NCBI GenBank assembly: GCA_016709225.1
Contig: JADJEE010000012.1
Location: forward strand, 62,001 to 126,000
DNA from: Deltaproteobacteria bacterium
Lineage (GTDB): Bacteria > Myxococcota_A > Polyangia > Nannocystales > Nannocystaceae
Direction: 5' to 3'
DNA length: 64,000 nucleotides
The position numbers and the translations under genes are program-made. This document shows, one piece after another, positions 1 to 7,284 of this stretch. Each line of letters begins with the position of its first letter. Position 1 is the stretch's first letter. Under the pieces are notes generated by a model. It was not told where the DNA came from and did no database searches. It saw only the letters and a program-made list of their open reading frames with translations.

Positions 1-363
1 GCAGACTCGGTCCGGTGGGTCGTCGGCGACGCGACGACGCCCCTCTTCGATGAGGACAGCATCGACCTCTGGCATGACCGCGCCGTGTTCCACTTCCTCA
101 CCGAATCGGCGCACCGTGACGCGTACATCGAAGCGCTTCATCGGTCCGTGCGTCCTGGTGGCCACGCGATCATCGCCACCTTCGGCCCGAACGGCCCCGC
201 GCGTTGCAGCGGGCTGCCAGTGACCCGATACGCATCGAGCGACATCGCGACCGCGCTCGGGGCCGGCTTCGAGCTCGTCGAGCAGGCCGACGAAGAGCAC
301 ACCACGCCCTCGGGCGTGGTGCAGGCCTTCGCCTATGCGCTCTTCCAGCGGAACGCTCCATGA
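1..363 (+). CDS. Class I SAM-dependent methyltransferase, C-terminal part (5' end outside window)
   Basis: The reading frame is open from base 1 and ends with TGA at 361-363, so about 120 C-terminal residues are visible. They carry the WHDRAVFHFL stretch and the VRPGG turn typical of the second half of the Rossmann-type methyltransferase fold, in the small family where a D-x-W-H-D-R segment follows motif II. The SAM-binding motif I would lie upstream of the window. The stop overlaps the ATG of the next methyltransferase (ATGA), so the two are probably co-translated. The methyl acceptor cannot be read from this sequence. Confidence 0.8.
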   Translation, partial: ADSVRWVVGDATTPLFDEDSIDLWHDRAVFHFLTESAHRDAYIEALHRSVRPGGHAIIATFGPNGPARCSGLPVTRYASSDIATALGAGFELVEQADEEHTTPSGVVQAFAYALFQRNAP

Positions 364-1055
364 GCCAGCCCACCGCCCTCGATCCACGCCAGTACGCGGG
401 CTGGCGTGCGACGCTGCTGGGCGCGATCACCGAGCGGCTCGAGCTCGACCTTGTCTTCGAGCTCGCCGGTCCGGTGGTGGGCAAGTCGGTGCTCGACGTG
501 GGGACTGGTGATGGGACCTACGCTCTCGTGGCCGCCTCGCGTGGCGCCGAAGCGACCGGCGTCGACGTCGACCCGGAGATGCTGCGCGCCGCCGAGCAAC
601 GCGCGGGCGCGATGAAGCTCGACGTGTCCTTCGTGAAGGGCCGGGCCGAGCGGCTGCCCGTCGACGACCGGCGCTTCGACCTCGTGCTCGCGGTGACCGT
701 GCTCTGCTTCGTCGAGGATCCCGCGGCGAGCTTCCGCGAGCTGGCCCGCGTGCTCCGCCCCGGGGGCCGCGTGGTCCTCGGCGAGCTCGGTCGCCACAAC
801 CTCTGGGCCGCGTCGCGTCGCGTCCGCGGCTGGCTTGGGTCGCCGACGTGGCGTGCCGCGCACTTCTGGACGCGCGGTGAGCTGCGACGACACCTGAGCG
901 ACGCCGGGCTCACGGTCGAGGCGGCACGCGGCGCCATCCACTACCCGCCGAGCGCAAGCGCGGCCCGGTTGCTCGGGGTCGTCGACCCGTGGCTCTCGCG
1001 CGCCCACGCGCCGGGCGCAGCCTTCCTCGCCGTCTCGGCGACCAAACCACAGTGA
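360..1055 (+). CDS. Class I SAM-dependent methyltransferase (UbiE-like)
   Basis: 231 residues. The SAM-binding motif VLDVGTGDGTY is at about residues 44-54, the acidic ribose-binding residue lies in GVDVD about 20 residues later, and the LRPGGRVVL turn follows motif III. The C-terminal part (FWTRGELRRHL) matches small-molecule methyltransferases. I chose the ATG at 360 because it overlaps the previous stop (ATGA) and starts just before the conserved fold; an in-frame upstream start would run through the neighbour. The substrate is unknown. Two methyltransferases in a coupled pair followed by a cysteine-desulfurase start could be a thiol or cofactor modification locus, but the locus is broken immediately downstream. 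Confidence 0.85.
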   Translation: MSQPTALDPRQYAGWRATLLGAITERLELDLVFELAGPVVGKSVLDVGTGDGTYALVAASRGAEATGVDVDPEMLRAAEQRAGAMKLDVSFVKGRAERLPVDDRRFDLVLAVTVLCFVEDPAASFRELARVLRPGGRVVLGELGRHNLWAASRRVRGWLGSPTWRAAHFWTRGELRRHLSDAGLTVEAARGAIHYPPSASAARLLGVVDPWLSRAHAPGAAFLAVSATKPQ

Positions 1056-1059
1056 AGTC

Positions 1060-1221
1060 ATGAGCTCGAACGACCCGATCGACCTCGACCACAACGCCAC
1101 GACGCCGATCTTTCCCGAGGTGGTCGACGCGATGCTCCCGTACCTGCGCCCAGGATCGAGCCGAGGCCCATCCACACGGCGCCCCACAGCCCGACGACGC
1201 GCGCGAGGGAGGACGCGCTGA
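1060..1221 (+). pseudogene. Cysteine desulfurase (NifS/IscS-type), N-terminal fragment only
   Basis: An ATG four bases after the methyltransferase stop opens a frame whose first ~31 residues (LDHNATTPIFPEV, then DAMLPYLRP) match the N-terminus of class-V PLP aminotransferases of the NifS/IscS group. At about 1150 the match stops: the family continues into H-G-N-P-S-S, whereas here the frame runs into Arg-rich nonsense and stops at 1219-1221. The PLP lysine and the catalytic cysteine are absent. The bases beyond the break read as the start of an unrelated leftward permease gene, so this is a rearrangement or assembly join rather than a simple frameshift. Confidence 0.6.
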
Positions 1222-1255
1222 CCGAAGCTGCCGCGTCCGAAGCAGGCGAGTTCAT
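1142..1255 (-). pseudogene. Amino-acid permease (APC superfamily), N-terminal fragment
   Basis: Reading leftward from the ATG at 1255, about 38 residues end in LWGAVWMGLGSILGAGT. This is the start of transmembrane helix 1 of APC-superfamily permeases, where the unwound G-S-x-x-G-A-G motif binds the substrate backbone. Homology then stops at about 1142-1150, exactly where the rightward cysteine-desulfurase fragment stops. The ATG overlaps the stop of the preceding leftward frame (ATGA), so it was the last visible member of a coupled operon. It is too short to be functional here. Confidence 0.5.
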
Positions 1256-1659
1256 GGCCGCCTCCGCCGCTGGAGCGCCGCATCGAGGGCGAGCGGGCCC
1301 GCGCCGACGATGAGCAGGAAGGTCGACCCAAGGACCATCGCCCGCGCCTCGTAGGCCCCAGCCGGGACACCCAGAGGTCGAGGTCGTTCGTCGTGCGGGT
1401 CGAGGTGGTAGAGGTCGCCCTCGGGTAGACCGGCGGCCGCCCCCGGCTCGCAGCGCTGCAGTGAGAGCAGCGCGCGCGAGTGCTCTACGATGCCGACCTC
1501 CTCGAAGCGGCCGGCCACATCGGCCAGGGTCATCGGCTCGCCGCGCTCGAGCAACGCCACGGGCAGCAGCGCGAACGTGTTCGCCTCCGCGGTGGCCCGC
1601 GACCGAATCGAGCTTCGGCAGTGTGATGCCGAGGGTCTGCACCAGTCGGTCGACGTCAT
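1252..1659 (-). CDS. Hypothetical protein of a truncated leftward operon
   Basis: 135 residues, coupled to both neighbours by ATGA overlaps: its ATG overlaps the stop of the gene at 1656-2627, and its stop overlaps the permease start at 1255. The middle part (TLADVAGRFEEVGIVEHSRALL) reads like a real soluble protein and the end holds a short hydrophobic stretch. I do not recognise the family. The first 20 residues look poor (Cys/Arg/Ser-rich); the next frame reads LVQTLGITLPKLDSVA before the good stretch starts. That would fit a pair of compensating frameshifts at about 1644 and 1597, or simply a shadow frame. Confidence 0.4.
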   Translation of the reverse strand: MTSTDWCRPSASHCRSSIRSRATAEANTFALLPVALLERGEPMTLADVAGRFEEVGIVEHSRALLSLQRCEPGAAAGLPEGDLYHLDPHDERPRPLGVPAGAYEARAMVLGSTFLLIVGAGPLALDAALQRRRRP

Positions 1660-2627
1660 GACGGTCCCCAGCGCAGCGAGGCGATCACCGCGGGCACCTC
1701 GGGGTCGTCCATGTCCGCGACGACCACGAGCTCGATGCCGCCCGCCGGCGTGAATCCGACGAAGTCCACGCCCTCGAGCTTGAGCGAGGTTCTTCCACCC
1801 GCCGCGTCAACGACCTCGGCCAGCACCACACGTTCGCCATCGAGGAGACCGACCCGCGCGCCGAGGACCTCCCCGTCGCTGTAGGTGTCGGGCGAGTCCT
1901 CCGCGCCAGCGAGGAACACGACTCGTCCGTCGGGGAGCGCGGTCGCGTCGGTGAAACCGAAGGGCACTCCTCGGATGTTGCCGAGGTCGACGCGTTGGAC
2001 CGAGCGCAGCCGGGGCGACGGGTCCCCATCGTCCAACCAGCGCAGAAGGGCGCCGAGCTCGAGATCGCCGACGGCGTTGGCCGCAGCGTTTCCGTCGACG
2101 ACGGCACCGTTGCCGCGCTGGAAGAGCCGCAGCCGATCGCCGACGACGACCGCGCCCTCGAGGTTGAGCTCTGAGCCGATGAAGTCGCGTCGAGCCCGCA
2201 GGTGCTCGAAGAGCGGCGCGGCGTCGACCAAGCGGACGTGGCGGTCTGCGCCGACGACGACCAGGTGCTCGCGCGCCGGGGTCGATCCGGAGCCGATGGC
2301 GAGCAAGCGTCCGTCCGGGAGCACCACGCACGCCTCGAGGTCCATCTTCGCCGCCTTATTGCCGCGGCGCTCGCTGAAGTGGCGGCGCCCTCCGGCGCCC
2401 GCCGGGAGCACCAGGGGCGTGACGCTGCCGGCCCGCTCGTCGAGCAGCGCCAGCGCGTTCACGTCGTCCTGAACGACGACGAGGCGCTCACCCCAGCGGC
2501 GCAGCCCGCTCCCGGCGCGAACGTGGCCGGGGAGATCGCGGGCCTCATCGGCGCCCGCGAAGCGCAGCGATCGCGGCGGGCCGAGACGCGCGACCCAATC
2601 GTCGCCGATGGTCACCGTCGACCTCAC
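1656..2627 (-). CDS. DUF6929-like beta-propeller protein
   Basis: 323 residues starting with GTG at 2627, whose GTGA overlaps the stop of the upstream leftward frame. The protein is a series of short beta-strand repeats. Conserved-looking segments include KMDLEACVVLPDGRLLAIGSG, SELNLEGAVVVGDRLRLFQRG and KLEGVDFVGF, in which 'LEG' and 'RGNG' recur as in the DUF6929 / phytase-like propeller group. There is no signal peptide, so it is probably cytoplasmic. Its function is unknown. It is the only full-length gene in the scarred 1.06-4.2 kb segment. Confidence 0.65.
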   Translation of the reverse strand: MRSTVTIGDDWVARLGPPRSLRFAGADEARDLPGHVRAGSGLRRWGERLVVVQDDVNALALLDERAGSVTPLVLPAGAGGRRHFSERRGNKAAKMDLEACVVLPDGRLLAIGSGSTPAREHLVVVGADRHVRLVDAAPLFEHLRARRDFIGSELNLEGAVVVGDRLRLFQRGNGAVVDGNAAANAVGDLELGALLRWLDDGDPSPRLRSVQRVDLGNIRGVPFGFTDATALPDGRVVFLAGAEDSPDTYSDGEVLGARVGLLDGERVVLAEVVDAAGGRTSLKLEGVDFVGFTPAGGIELVVVADMDDPEVPAVIASLRWGPS

Positions 2628-2716
2628 GCGCTGAGCTCCGTCGCTTGCCGCAGGTGCGCGAGATAGTCCTCGAACGCGACGGTCCGGTTCTTCTTGCGCT
2701 CGCCCGTCGGGCGCAC
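2624..2716 (-). pseudogene. C-terminal tail of a leftward gene, cut by the IS21 relic
   Basis: About 30 residues (ending FEDYLAHLRQATELSA) precede the propeller gene and share a GTGA overlap with it, which marks them as the end of a real upstream gene. The frame stays open to 2821, but from about 2716 onward the opposite strand encodes IstB, so residues there are antisense shadow. The family cannot be identified from this tail. Confidence 0.3.
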
Positions 2717-3225
2717 GATCCCCACGGCCTCGAGGACATCTGGTGCGACCCTTCGCGCGGCGGACTCGACAAGGCGCTCGTCCGCGAACTCGCCACCGGT
2801 AAGTGCATCGACCATCACCACAACATCATCGTCGTGGGCAAAACCGGCTGCGGCAAGTGCTGCCTCGCCGCCGCCCTCGCGGACGCTGCGTGCCGTCGGG
2901 ACTACGCTCGCTCTGCGTGCGCGTACCCAGGCTCGCCCACGAGCTCGCGCTCGCCCACGCCGTCGGCTCGCTGTCCGCGCTCCTCGCCAAGCTCGCCAAG
3001 CTCGACCTCCTCCTCCTCGACGACTTCCTCCTCGCTCCGCCCAAGGACCAAGAGCAACCCGATCTCCTCGAGATCCTCGAGGACCGCTACGGCAAACGTT
3101 CGACGATCATCACCGGGCAGCTCCCCATCAAGAACTGGGACGAAGCGCTCGCCGACCCTACGATCGCCGACGCGATCTGCGGCCGCGTGGTCCCCATCGC
3201 TCCATCCGAAACCTCAAAGGACTCA
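2716..3225 (+). pseudogene. istB: IstB-like IS21 helper ATPase, frameshifted relic A
   Basis: Two frames together read as most of an IS21-family transposition helper. The first frame gives LEDIW...GLDKALVRELATGK and the Walker A loop GKTGCGK (about 2840-2860). After a frameshift between about 2890 and 2925, the second frame gives RLAHELALAHAVGSL, Walker B LDLLLLDDF, then LLEILEDRYGKRSTIITGQLP and PTIADAICGRV. The N-terminal DNA-binding part and the true C-terminus are missing, and no IstA transposase gene is nearby. In IS21 elements this protein loads the transposase onto target DNA. Here it is dead. Confidence 0.75.
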
Positions 3226-3485
3226 ACTCGGCCAAGACCAACCTTCAACCCGAAGATCCCAGAGGCGAAGATCCTCGAGCTCGCGACCGGCGCCTTCATC
3301 TCGCGCCGAGAGAACGTCTGCCTGGTCGGGCCGACCGGTGTCGGCAAGAGCCACATCGCGCAGGCGATCGGCCATCGCGCCTGCCTCGCGGGCGCCAATG
3401 TGGCCTACGTCTCCGCGCACGAGGTGCTGCTGCAGCTCCGCGCTGGCCGGGCCGACGCGACCTACGACCGTCGGCTGCTGCGCGG
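3226..3485 (+). pseudogene. istB: IstB-like IS21 helper ATPase, N-terminal relic B
   Basis: A second, different IstB N-terminus follows relic A in the same direction: TFNPKIPEAKILELATGAFI, then ENVCLVGPTGVGKSHIAQA (Walker A), then AYVSAHEVLLQLRAGR and TYDRRLLR. Homology stops after LLR at about 3485, before Walker B. It belongs to another IstB subgroup than relic A, so two separate IS21-type insertions or a recombinant element once lay here. It has no start of its own and no partner transposase. Confidence 0.7.
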
Positions 3486-3674
3486 CGCTGGGCTCAGCGC
3501 GAAGGGCCGCGGCGCTCGGTCCGGCTGACGCACCACCGACGCGTTGGTATCGTCAGGTGTCGTGGCGCCCCAGCGCGACGGGCGCTGGGCCCGGCGCGAG
3601 CAGAAATTTGGCTCGTCGGCAATCGACCGCGGCCGTCGTGCATCACCCCCATGCGAGCAGCAGGTGTCGTGTCG

Positions 3675-4140
3675 ATCGAAGATTCCAGCACGCCCTGCTC
3701 CACGCCGCGTACGCGCCGAACCAATCCCCCGAACGCATCCGACAGCTGATGAAGCTGGTCGACGAGGACCCCGAGCTGAGCGTGCGGCAGGCCGCGTGCA
3801 TCCGACTCGCCAACAAGGTCTCGGATCCCGTCGCCGAGTTCGTCGCCGCCCGCGTGGCAGACCCGAAGGTGCCGCCGCGCCTCGCGACTTCGTGTTTCGC
3901 GGGCCTGGTCGCGATGTGGTCGGGACATCTGGTGAGGCCCGCTGCCAGGCGGCGTACATCGCGACGATTCGCCTGATCCGCACGCGTCCAAGCGGCGACG
4001 ACGCGGAGTGGCTCCGCGTGGTCGACCAGCTCGAGGACGCGATCCGACGCGAGAACCCACCGCGGTGGTACGACGCCAAGGCGTTGCGCACCGCGCTGCT
4101 CGACCTTCGAGGTCCTTCGCCTCGGGCGCGGCGGCGACCG
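3675..4140 (+). pseudogene. Frameshifted helical-repeat (HEAT-like) gene fragment
   Basis: One frame reads HALLHAAYAPNQSPERIRQL, then DPELSVRQAACIRLANKV and DPKVPPRLATSCFAGLVAMW, after which the sense moves by one frame at about 3912-3930 to GEARCQAAYIATIRLIRTRP, WLRVVDQLEDAI and WYDAKALRTALLDL. The alternating helix pattern with V-R-Q-A-A resembles HEAT/armadillo-like repeats, but the family is not certain. No credible start codon is seen and the end is unclear. The start is probably lost to the same event that left the IstB relics. A sequencing error at the frameshift is an alternative. Confidence 0.4.
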
Positions 4141-4246
4141 GTTCGGCGGGCATCTCGGCACACGGTACGGTGCCCGTTCGCGCGGCTCGATCTCCAGGAT
4201 GCCGCGAACACCATCGCCCGCCGGCCGCGGGCGATGCGCGACCGCT

Positions 4247-5947
4247 TCACAGCGGCTGCGTCCACACCGAGCCGACCGGCCCGCCACCGGCGATCGCGTA
4301 GGTCGTCGCGGTGGCGCGGTCGACGATTGCTTGGCGTCGCTGCTGCATCGGCGTCCAGACGGAGTAGCCAACGTGTGAGCCGTCGGCGGTGAGCATGCCG
4401 CCGAACAGCTCCTCGTCGCGCGCAATGCCCTCGTCGATGCGAACCGGCGCGCCGGGCTCGGCGCCCGATACGTCGATCGCCCACGCATGCCGCACTGGGT
4501 CACCGGGCTCGTTGCCCGCGACGTAGAGCGTTCCGTCGTCGGCGGACAACAGCAGCTGCCAGACGCCGAGCAGCGTTGGCGTGAGGCTCTCCGGCGCGCT
4601 CGGTGTGTCACCCGCGAGCGAGACCCTCGCGACCTCCTCACCGTCGTCGTGATCGAGCACGAGGTAGAGAAACTGCGCGTCGGCGGAGAACACGACGCTC
4701 GTCGGGTCGCTCTGCACGCCCGCTGCCGCGACCGGCATCTCGGGACTCGCGACGCCGTCGACGATGTGCACGAGGAACGTCTCGGACGGGTCCGAGGTCG
4801 CGAGCGCGACCCAGCGCGCGTCGTCCGACCATGTTGCGCCGCTCGCACGACCCGCGCTCGCGCCGGCGGACAGCTGCACGGGCGCGAGCGGCATGCCGTC
4901 GGCGATCGGGATCCAGGCGAGATCGGAAGCGTCCCCGGCGCGGAGGTGCAGCACGGTGACACCGCTGCTGTCAGGCGCCCAGCGCAGCTGACCGAGCAAG
5001 AGCGTGTCCGGCAGCGCGCCGAGCTCGATCGGCGCTCCAACGGGATCGCTGGCGAGGTCGACGAAGTGCGCCGCGAGCGACGCGGGGATGATGCCGCCCG
5101 TGCGGTAGATCAGGCCCGCGCGATCGGGTGCGAGCATGGGGCCGTAGAGATCGGTGCCGGGATGCTCGACCAGCGGGAACGCCATGGGAGCGTCTTCATC
5201 GGCCGGCGCGAGCCAGATCGCGCTGGTGTTCGCCATCTCGTCGTCGGCCGCGAACAACACCTGCTGTCCGTCGCGCACGAACGCGATGTCGCTCCCGACG
5301 GCGCTCGGTGTCAGGTCGTCGTCGACGTGCCACGGCGAGGACGCCGAGCCATCGTCCGCGACCGCGTACACATGGAGATCGGCGGCGGCGCCGTAAGTCG
5401 CGACCAACCAGCGATCGCCCGCGAGATCGAGCACGCGCGCATCGTCCGGGCTTCCCTGCAGCTCGAGCGGGTGACGATCGAACGGCGGTGGCGTGTCGAG
5501 ATCGAGCAGGGTCAGCGTCGCCGGGCTCGCGAACTCGCGCGCGACCAGCCAGCGATCGGTGACCAACGTCGCCACGGCGTCGACCTGGGTGGGAAAGTAC
5601 GCGATCGGATCTCCGAGCACGCCGTCGATCAGATCGACGAGCGTCAATACACGGACGTCGGGGTCGCTCTCGTCCTTGTAGAACACGCGCAGATCGGGAC
5701 CCGGCGTCGCGCCCTCGGTGGTCTCGCCGCCGCTGGACCCACTGCTGCTGCTGGTGTCGCTGCCGTCGACGGCGGTGGTGGGTGTGCCGTCGCTGGTGCC
5801 GGAGGTCGTGCCGGTCGTGGGATCGTGCGTCGTGCTCGCATCGGTCGACCCGTCGGCGTCCGCACCACCGGTGGTTGTGTCGCCGGCACATGCCGCCAGC
5901 GCCGCGACCGCGACTGTTACCCCTACGCGAGCCCTCGATGAGACCAT
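4247..5947 (-). CDS. Secreted lipoprotein with TolB/WD-like beta-propeller
   Basis: 566 residues from the ATG at 5947 (an in-frame ATG at 5959 is also possible). A short signal peptide ends in the lipobox VAALAAC, followed by a ~60-residue Thr/Ser/Gly/Asp linker and then a long repeat domain. Blades carry phrases such as VLDLAGDRWLVATYG, VLFAADDEMANTSAIWLAP, LRWAPDSSGVTVL, ATWSDDARWVALATS and VVFSADAQFLYLVLD, the W/F-S-x-D-x-x pattern of TolB-type and WD40-like propellers. It is likely anchored to the outer membrane and faces outward or the periplasm. The ligand is unknown. The gene stands alone, tail-to-tail with the frameshifted fragment. Confidence 0.8.
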   Translation of the reverse strand: MVSSRARVGVTVAVAALAACAGDTTTGGADADGSTDASTTHDPTTGTTSGTSDGTPTTAVDGSDTSSSSGSSGGETTEGATPGPDLRVFYKDESDPDVRVLTLVDLIDGVLGDPIAYFPTQVDAVATLVTDRWLVAREFASPATLTLLDLDTPPPFDRHPLELQGSPDDARVLDLAGDRWLVATYGAAADLHVYAVADDGSASSPWHVDDDLTPSAVGSDIAFVRDGQQVLFAADDEMANTSAIWLAPADEDAPMAFPLVEHPGTDLYGPMLAPDRAGLIYRTGGIIPASLAAHFVDLASDPVGAPIELGALPDTLLLGQLRWAPDSSGVTVLHLRAGDASDLAWIPIADGMPLAPVQLSAGASAGRASGATWSDDARWVALATSDPSETFLVHIVDGVASPEMPVAAAGVQSDPTSVVFSADAQFLYLVLDHDDGEEVARVSLAGDTPSAPESLTPTLLGVWQLLLSADDGTLYVAGNEPGDPVRHAWAIDVSGAEPGAPVRIDEGIARDEELFGGMLTADGSHVGYSVWTPMQQRRQAIVDRATATTYAIAGGGPVGSVWTQPL

Positions 5948-6138
5948 GGCAACCCCCATGGTCGACGAGCTGCGAGAGGATGACGAGGCCTGACCGGCGA
6001 CCCCAACGCCGACGCCAGGGCCAGCGTCCCAAGATCCGGAGTCCCACCGATGCCGACGAACTCGCCTTCGAAACGGCCGATCGCCCGGCGTGCACCGCGG
6101 TTCAAGGAGACGCCAGGTCCGGTCGATGGGACGAGCCC

Positions 6139-7284
6139 GTGCAGGTCTTCGTCGCGCACAGCATCGACCCCTCGACCGAAGATGCGGCAAACGAGCTCGC
6201 AGATGCGCTGCGCGCCCAGATCGGCGACGCGCGCCCGGTCGTGGCCGTGGTCTTCGCCGCGGTCGACTACGACCATGAGCGACTGCTTCGAGGGCTACAG
6301 CGGGTCGTCGGCGACATCCCCATCGTCGGGTGCACCACCGACGGCGAGCTCAGCAGCGCGGGCGGTTTCGCCGAGGACTCGGCGGTGGTCGCCGTGTTCT
6401 GCGGAGACGACATCCGTGCTCGGATGGTCGTCGCGACGGGACTCTCGGCCGACGTCGACGGTGCGGTCGCGCGGGCGTTCGCGGACGAGCCCGACGTCGG
6501 CGCCCCGGCGGCCTGCATGGTGTTCGCAGACGGCCTCACCGTCGACGCGGTCGCGGTGGTTCGAGCGATGGGTCGTCGACTGCCCGCCGGCACCCCGATG
6601 TTCGGCGGGACGGCGGCGGACCAGCGGCGCATGACCGCGACCCGGCAGTTTGCCGGCACCCGCGTGCTCGGCGACTGCGCGGTGGCGGTCATGCTGTACG
6701 GCGAGGTCGCGATCGGCGTGGGCGTGCAATCGGGTTGGGCACCGCTGGGCAACGCTGGCACCGTCACTCGCTCGCGCGACAACGTGGTCTACGAGATCGA
6801 CGGCCAGCCCGCCGGCGAGTTCTATCGCAAGTACTTCGGCGAGGGCGTCGAGCTGAGTCCCGATCACCCGCTTGCGGTCGGCGACGGGGCCACGTTCTAT
6901 CTGCGCGCACCGCTCGGGCCCGGTGACTCGCCCGGTGCGATTTCGTTTGCCGGAGCGGTCCCCGAGGGCGCGCAAGTGCGGATCACTGCAGCGTCGCGCG
7001 ACGAGGTGGTCTCCGCCTGCGAACAATCCATGGTCGAGGCGCTCGGGACGTACCGCGGCGGTCCCCCGACCGCCGCGATGATCATCTCGTGTGCAGCGCG
7101 TCGACGACTGTTGGGCACGCGCACCACCGAGGAGTTTGCCGCCGTCGACCGATGTCTCGGCGGCGTGCCGGCGTTCGGGTTCTACAGCTACGGCGAGATC
7201 GGGACCCGGCAAGGCTCCACCGTCGTCGACTTCCACAACGAGACGTTCGTCGCGGTTCTATTCGGACAGCGCGCACCGTCATGA
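6139..7284 (+). CDS. FIST domain sensory protein
   Basis: 381 residues, beginning VQVFVAHSID at a GTG. I chose this start because FIST proteins usually begin exactly with this strand and no in-frame ATG lies upstream without stops or shadow. A FIST N-domain covers about residues 1-215 (IPIVGCTTDGELSSAGGF, MFGGTAADQ) and a FIST C-domain about 220-370 (NVVYEIDGQPAGEFY, GFYSYGEIG). FIST domains are cytoplasmic small-ligand sensors, thought to bind amino acids or similar. The stop overlaps the ATG of a hybrid histidine kinase (ATGA). That kinase has no sensor domain of its own, so this protein is its likely input module. Confidence 0.9.
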   Translation: MQVFVAHSIDPSTEDAANELADALRAQIGDARPVVAVVFAAVDYDHERLLRGLQRVVGDIPIVGCTTDGELSSAGGFAEDSAVVAVFCGDDIRARMVVATGLSADVDGAVARAFADEPDVGAPAACMVFADGLTVDAVAVVRAMGRRLPAGTPMFGGTAADQRRMTATRQFAGTRVLGDCAVAVMLYGEVAIGVGVQSGWAPLGNAGTVTRSRDNVVYEIDGQPAGEFYRKYFGEGVELSPDHPLAVGDGATFYLRAPLGPGDSPGAISFAGAVPEGAQVRITAASRDEVVSACEQSMVEALGTYRGGPPTAAMIISCAARRRLLGTRTTEEFAAVDRCLGGVPAFGFYSYGEIGTRQGSTVVDFHNETFVAVLFGQRAPS

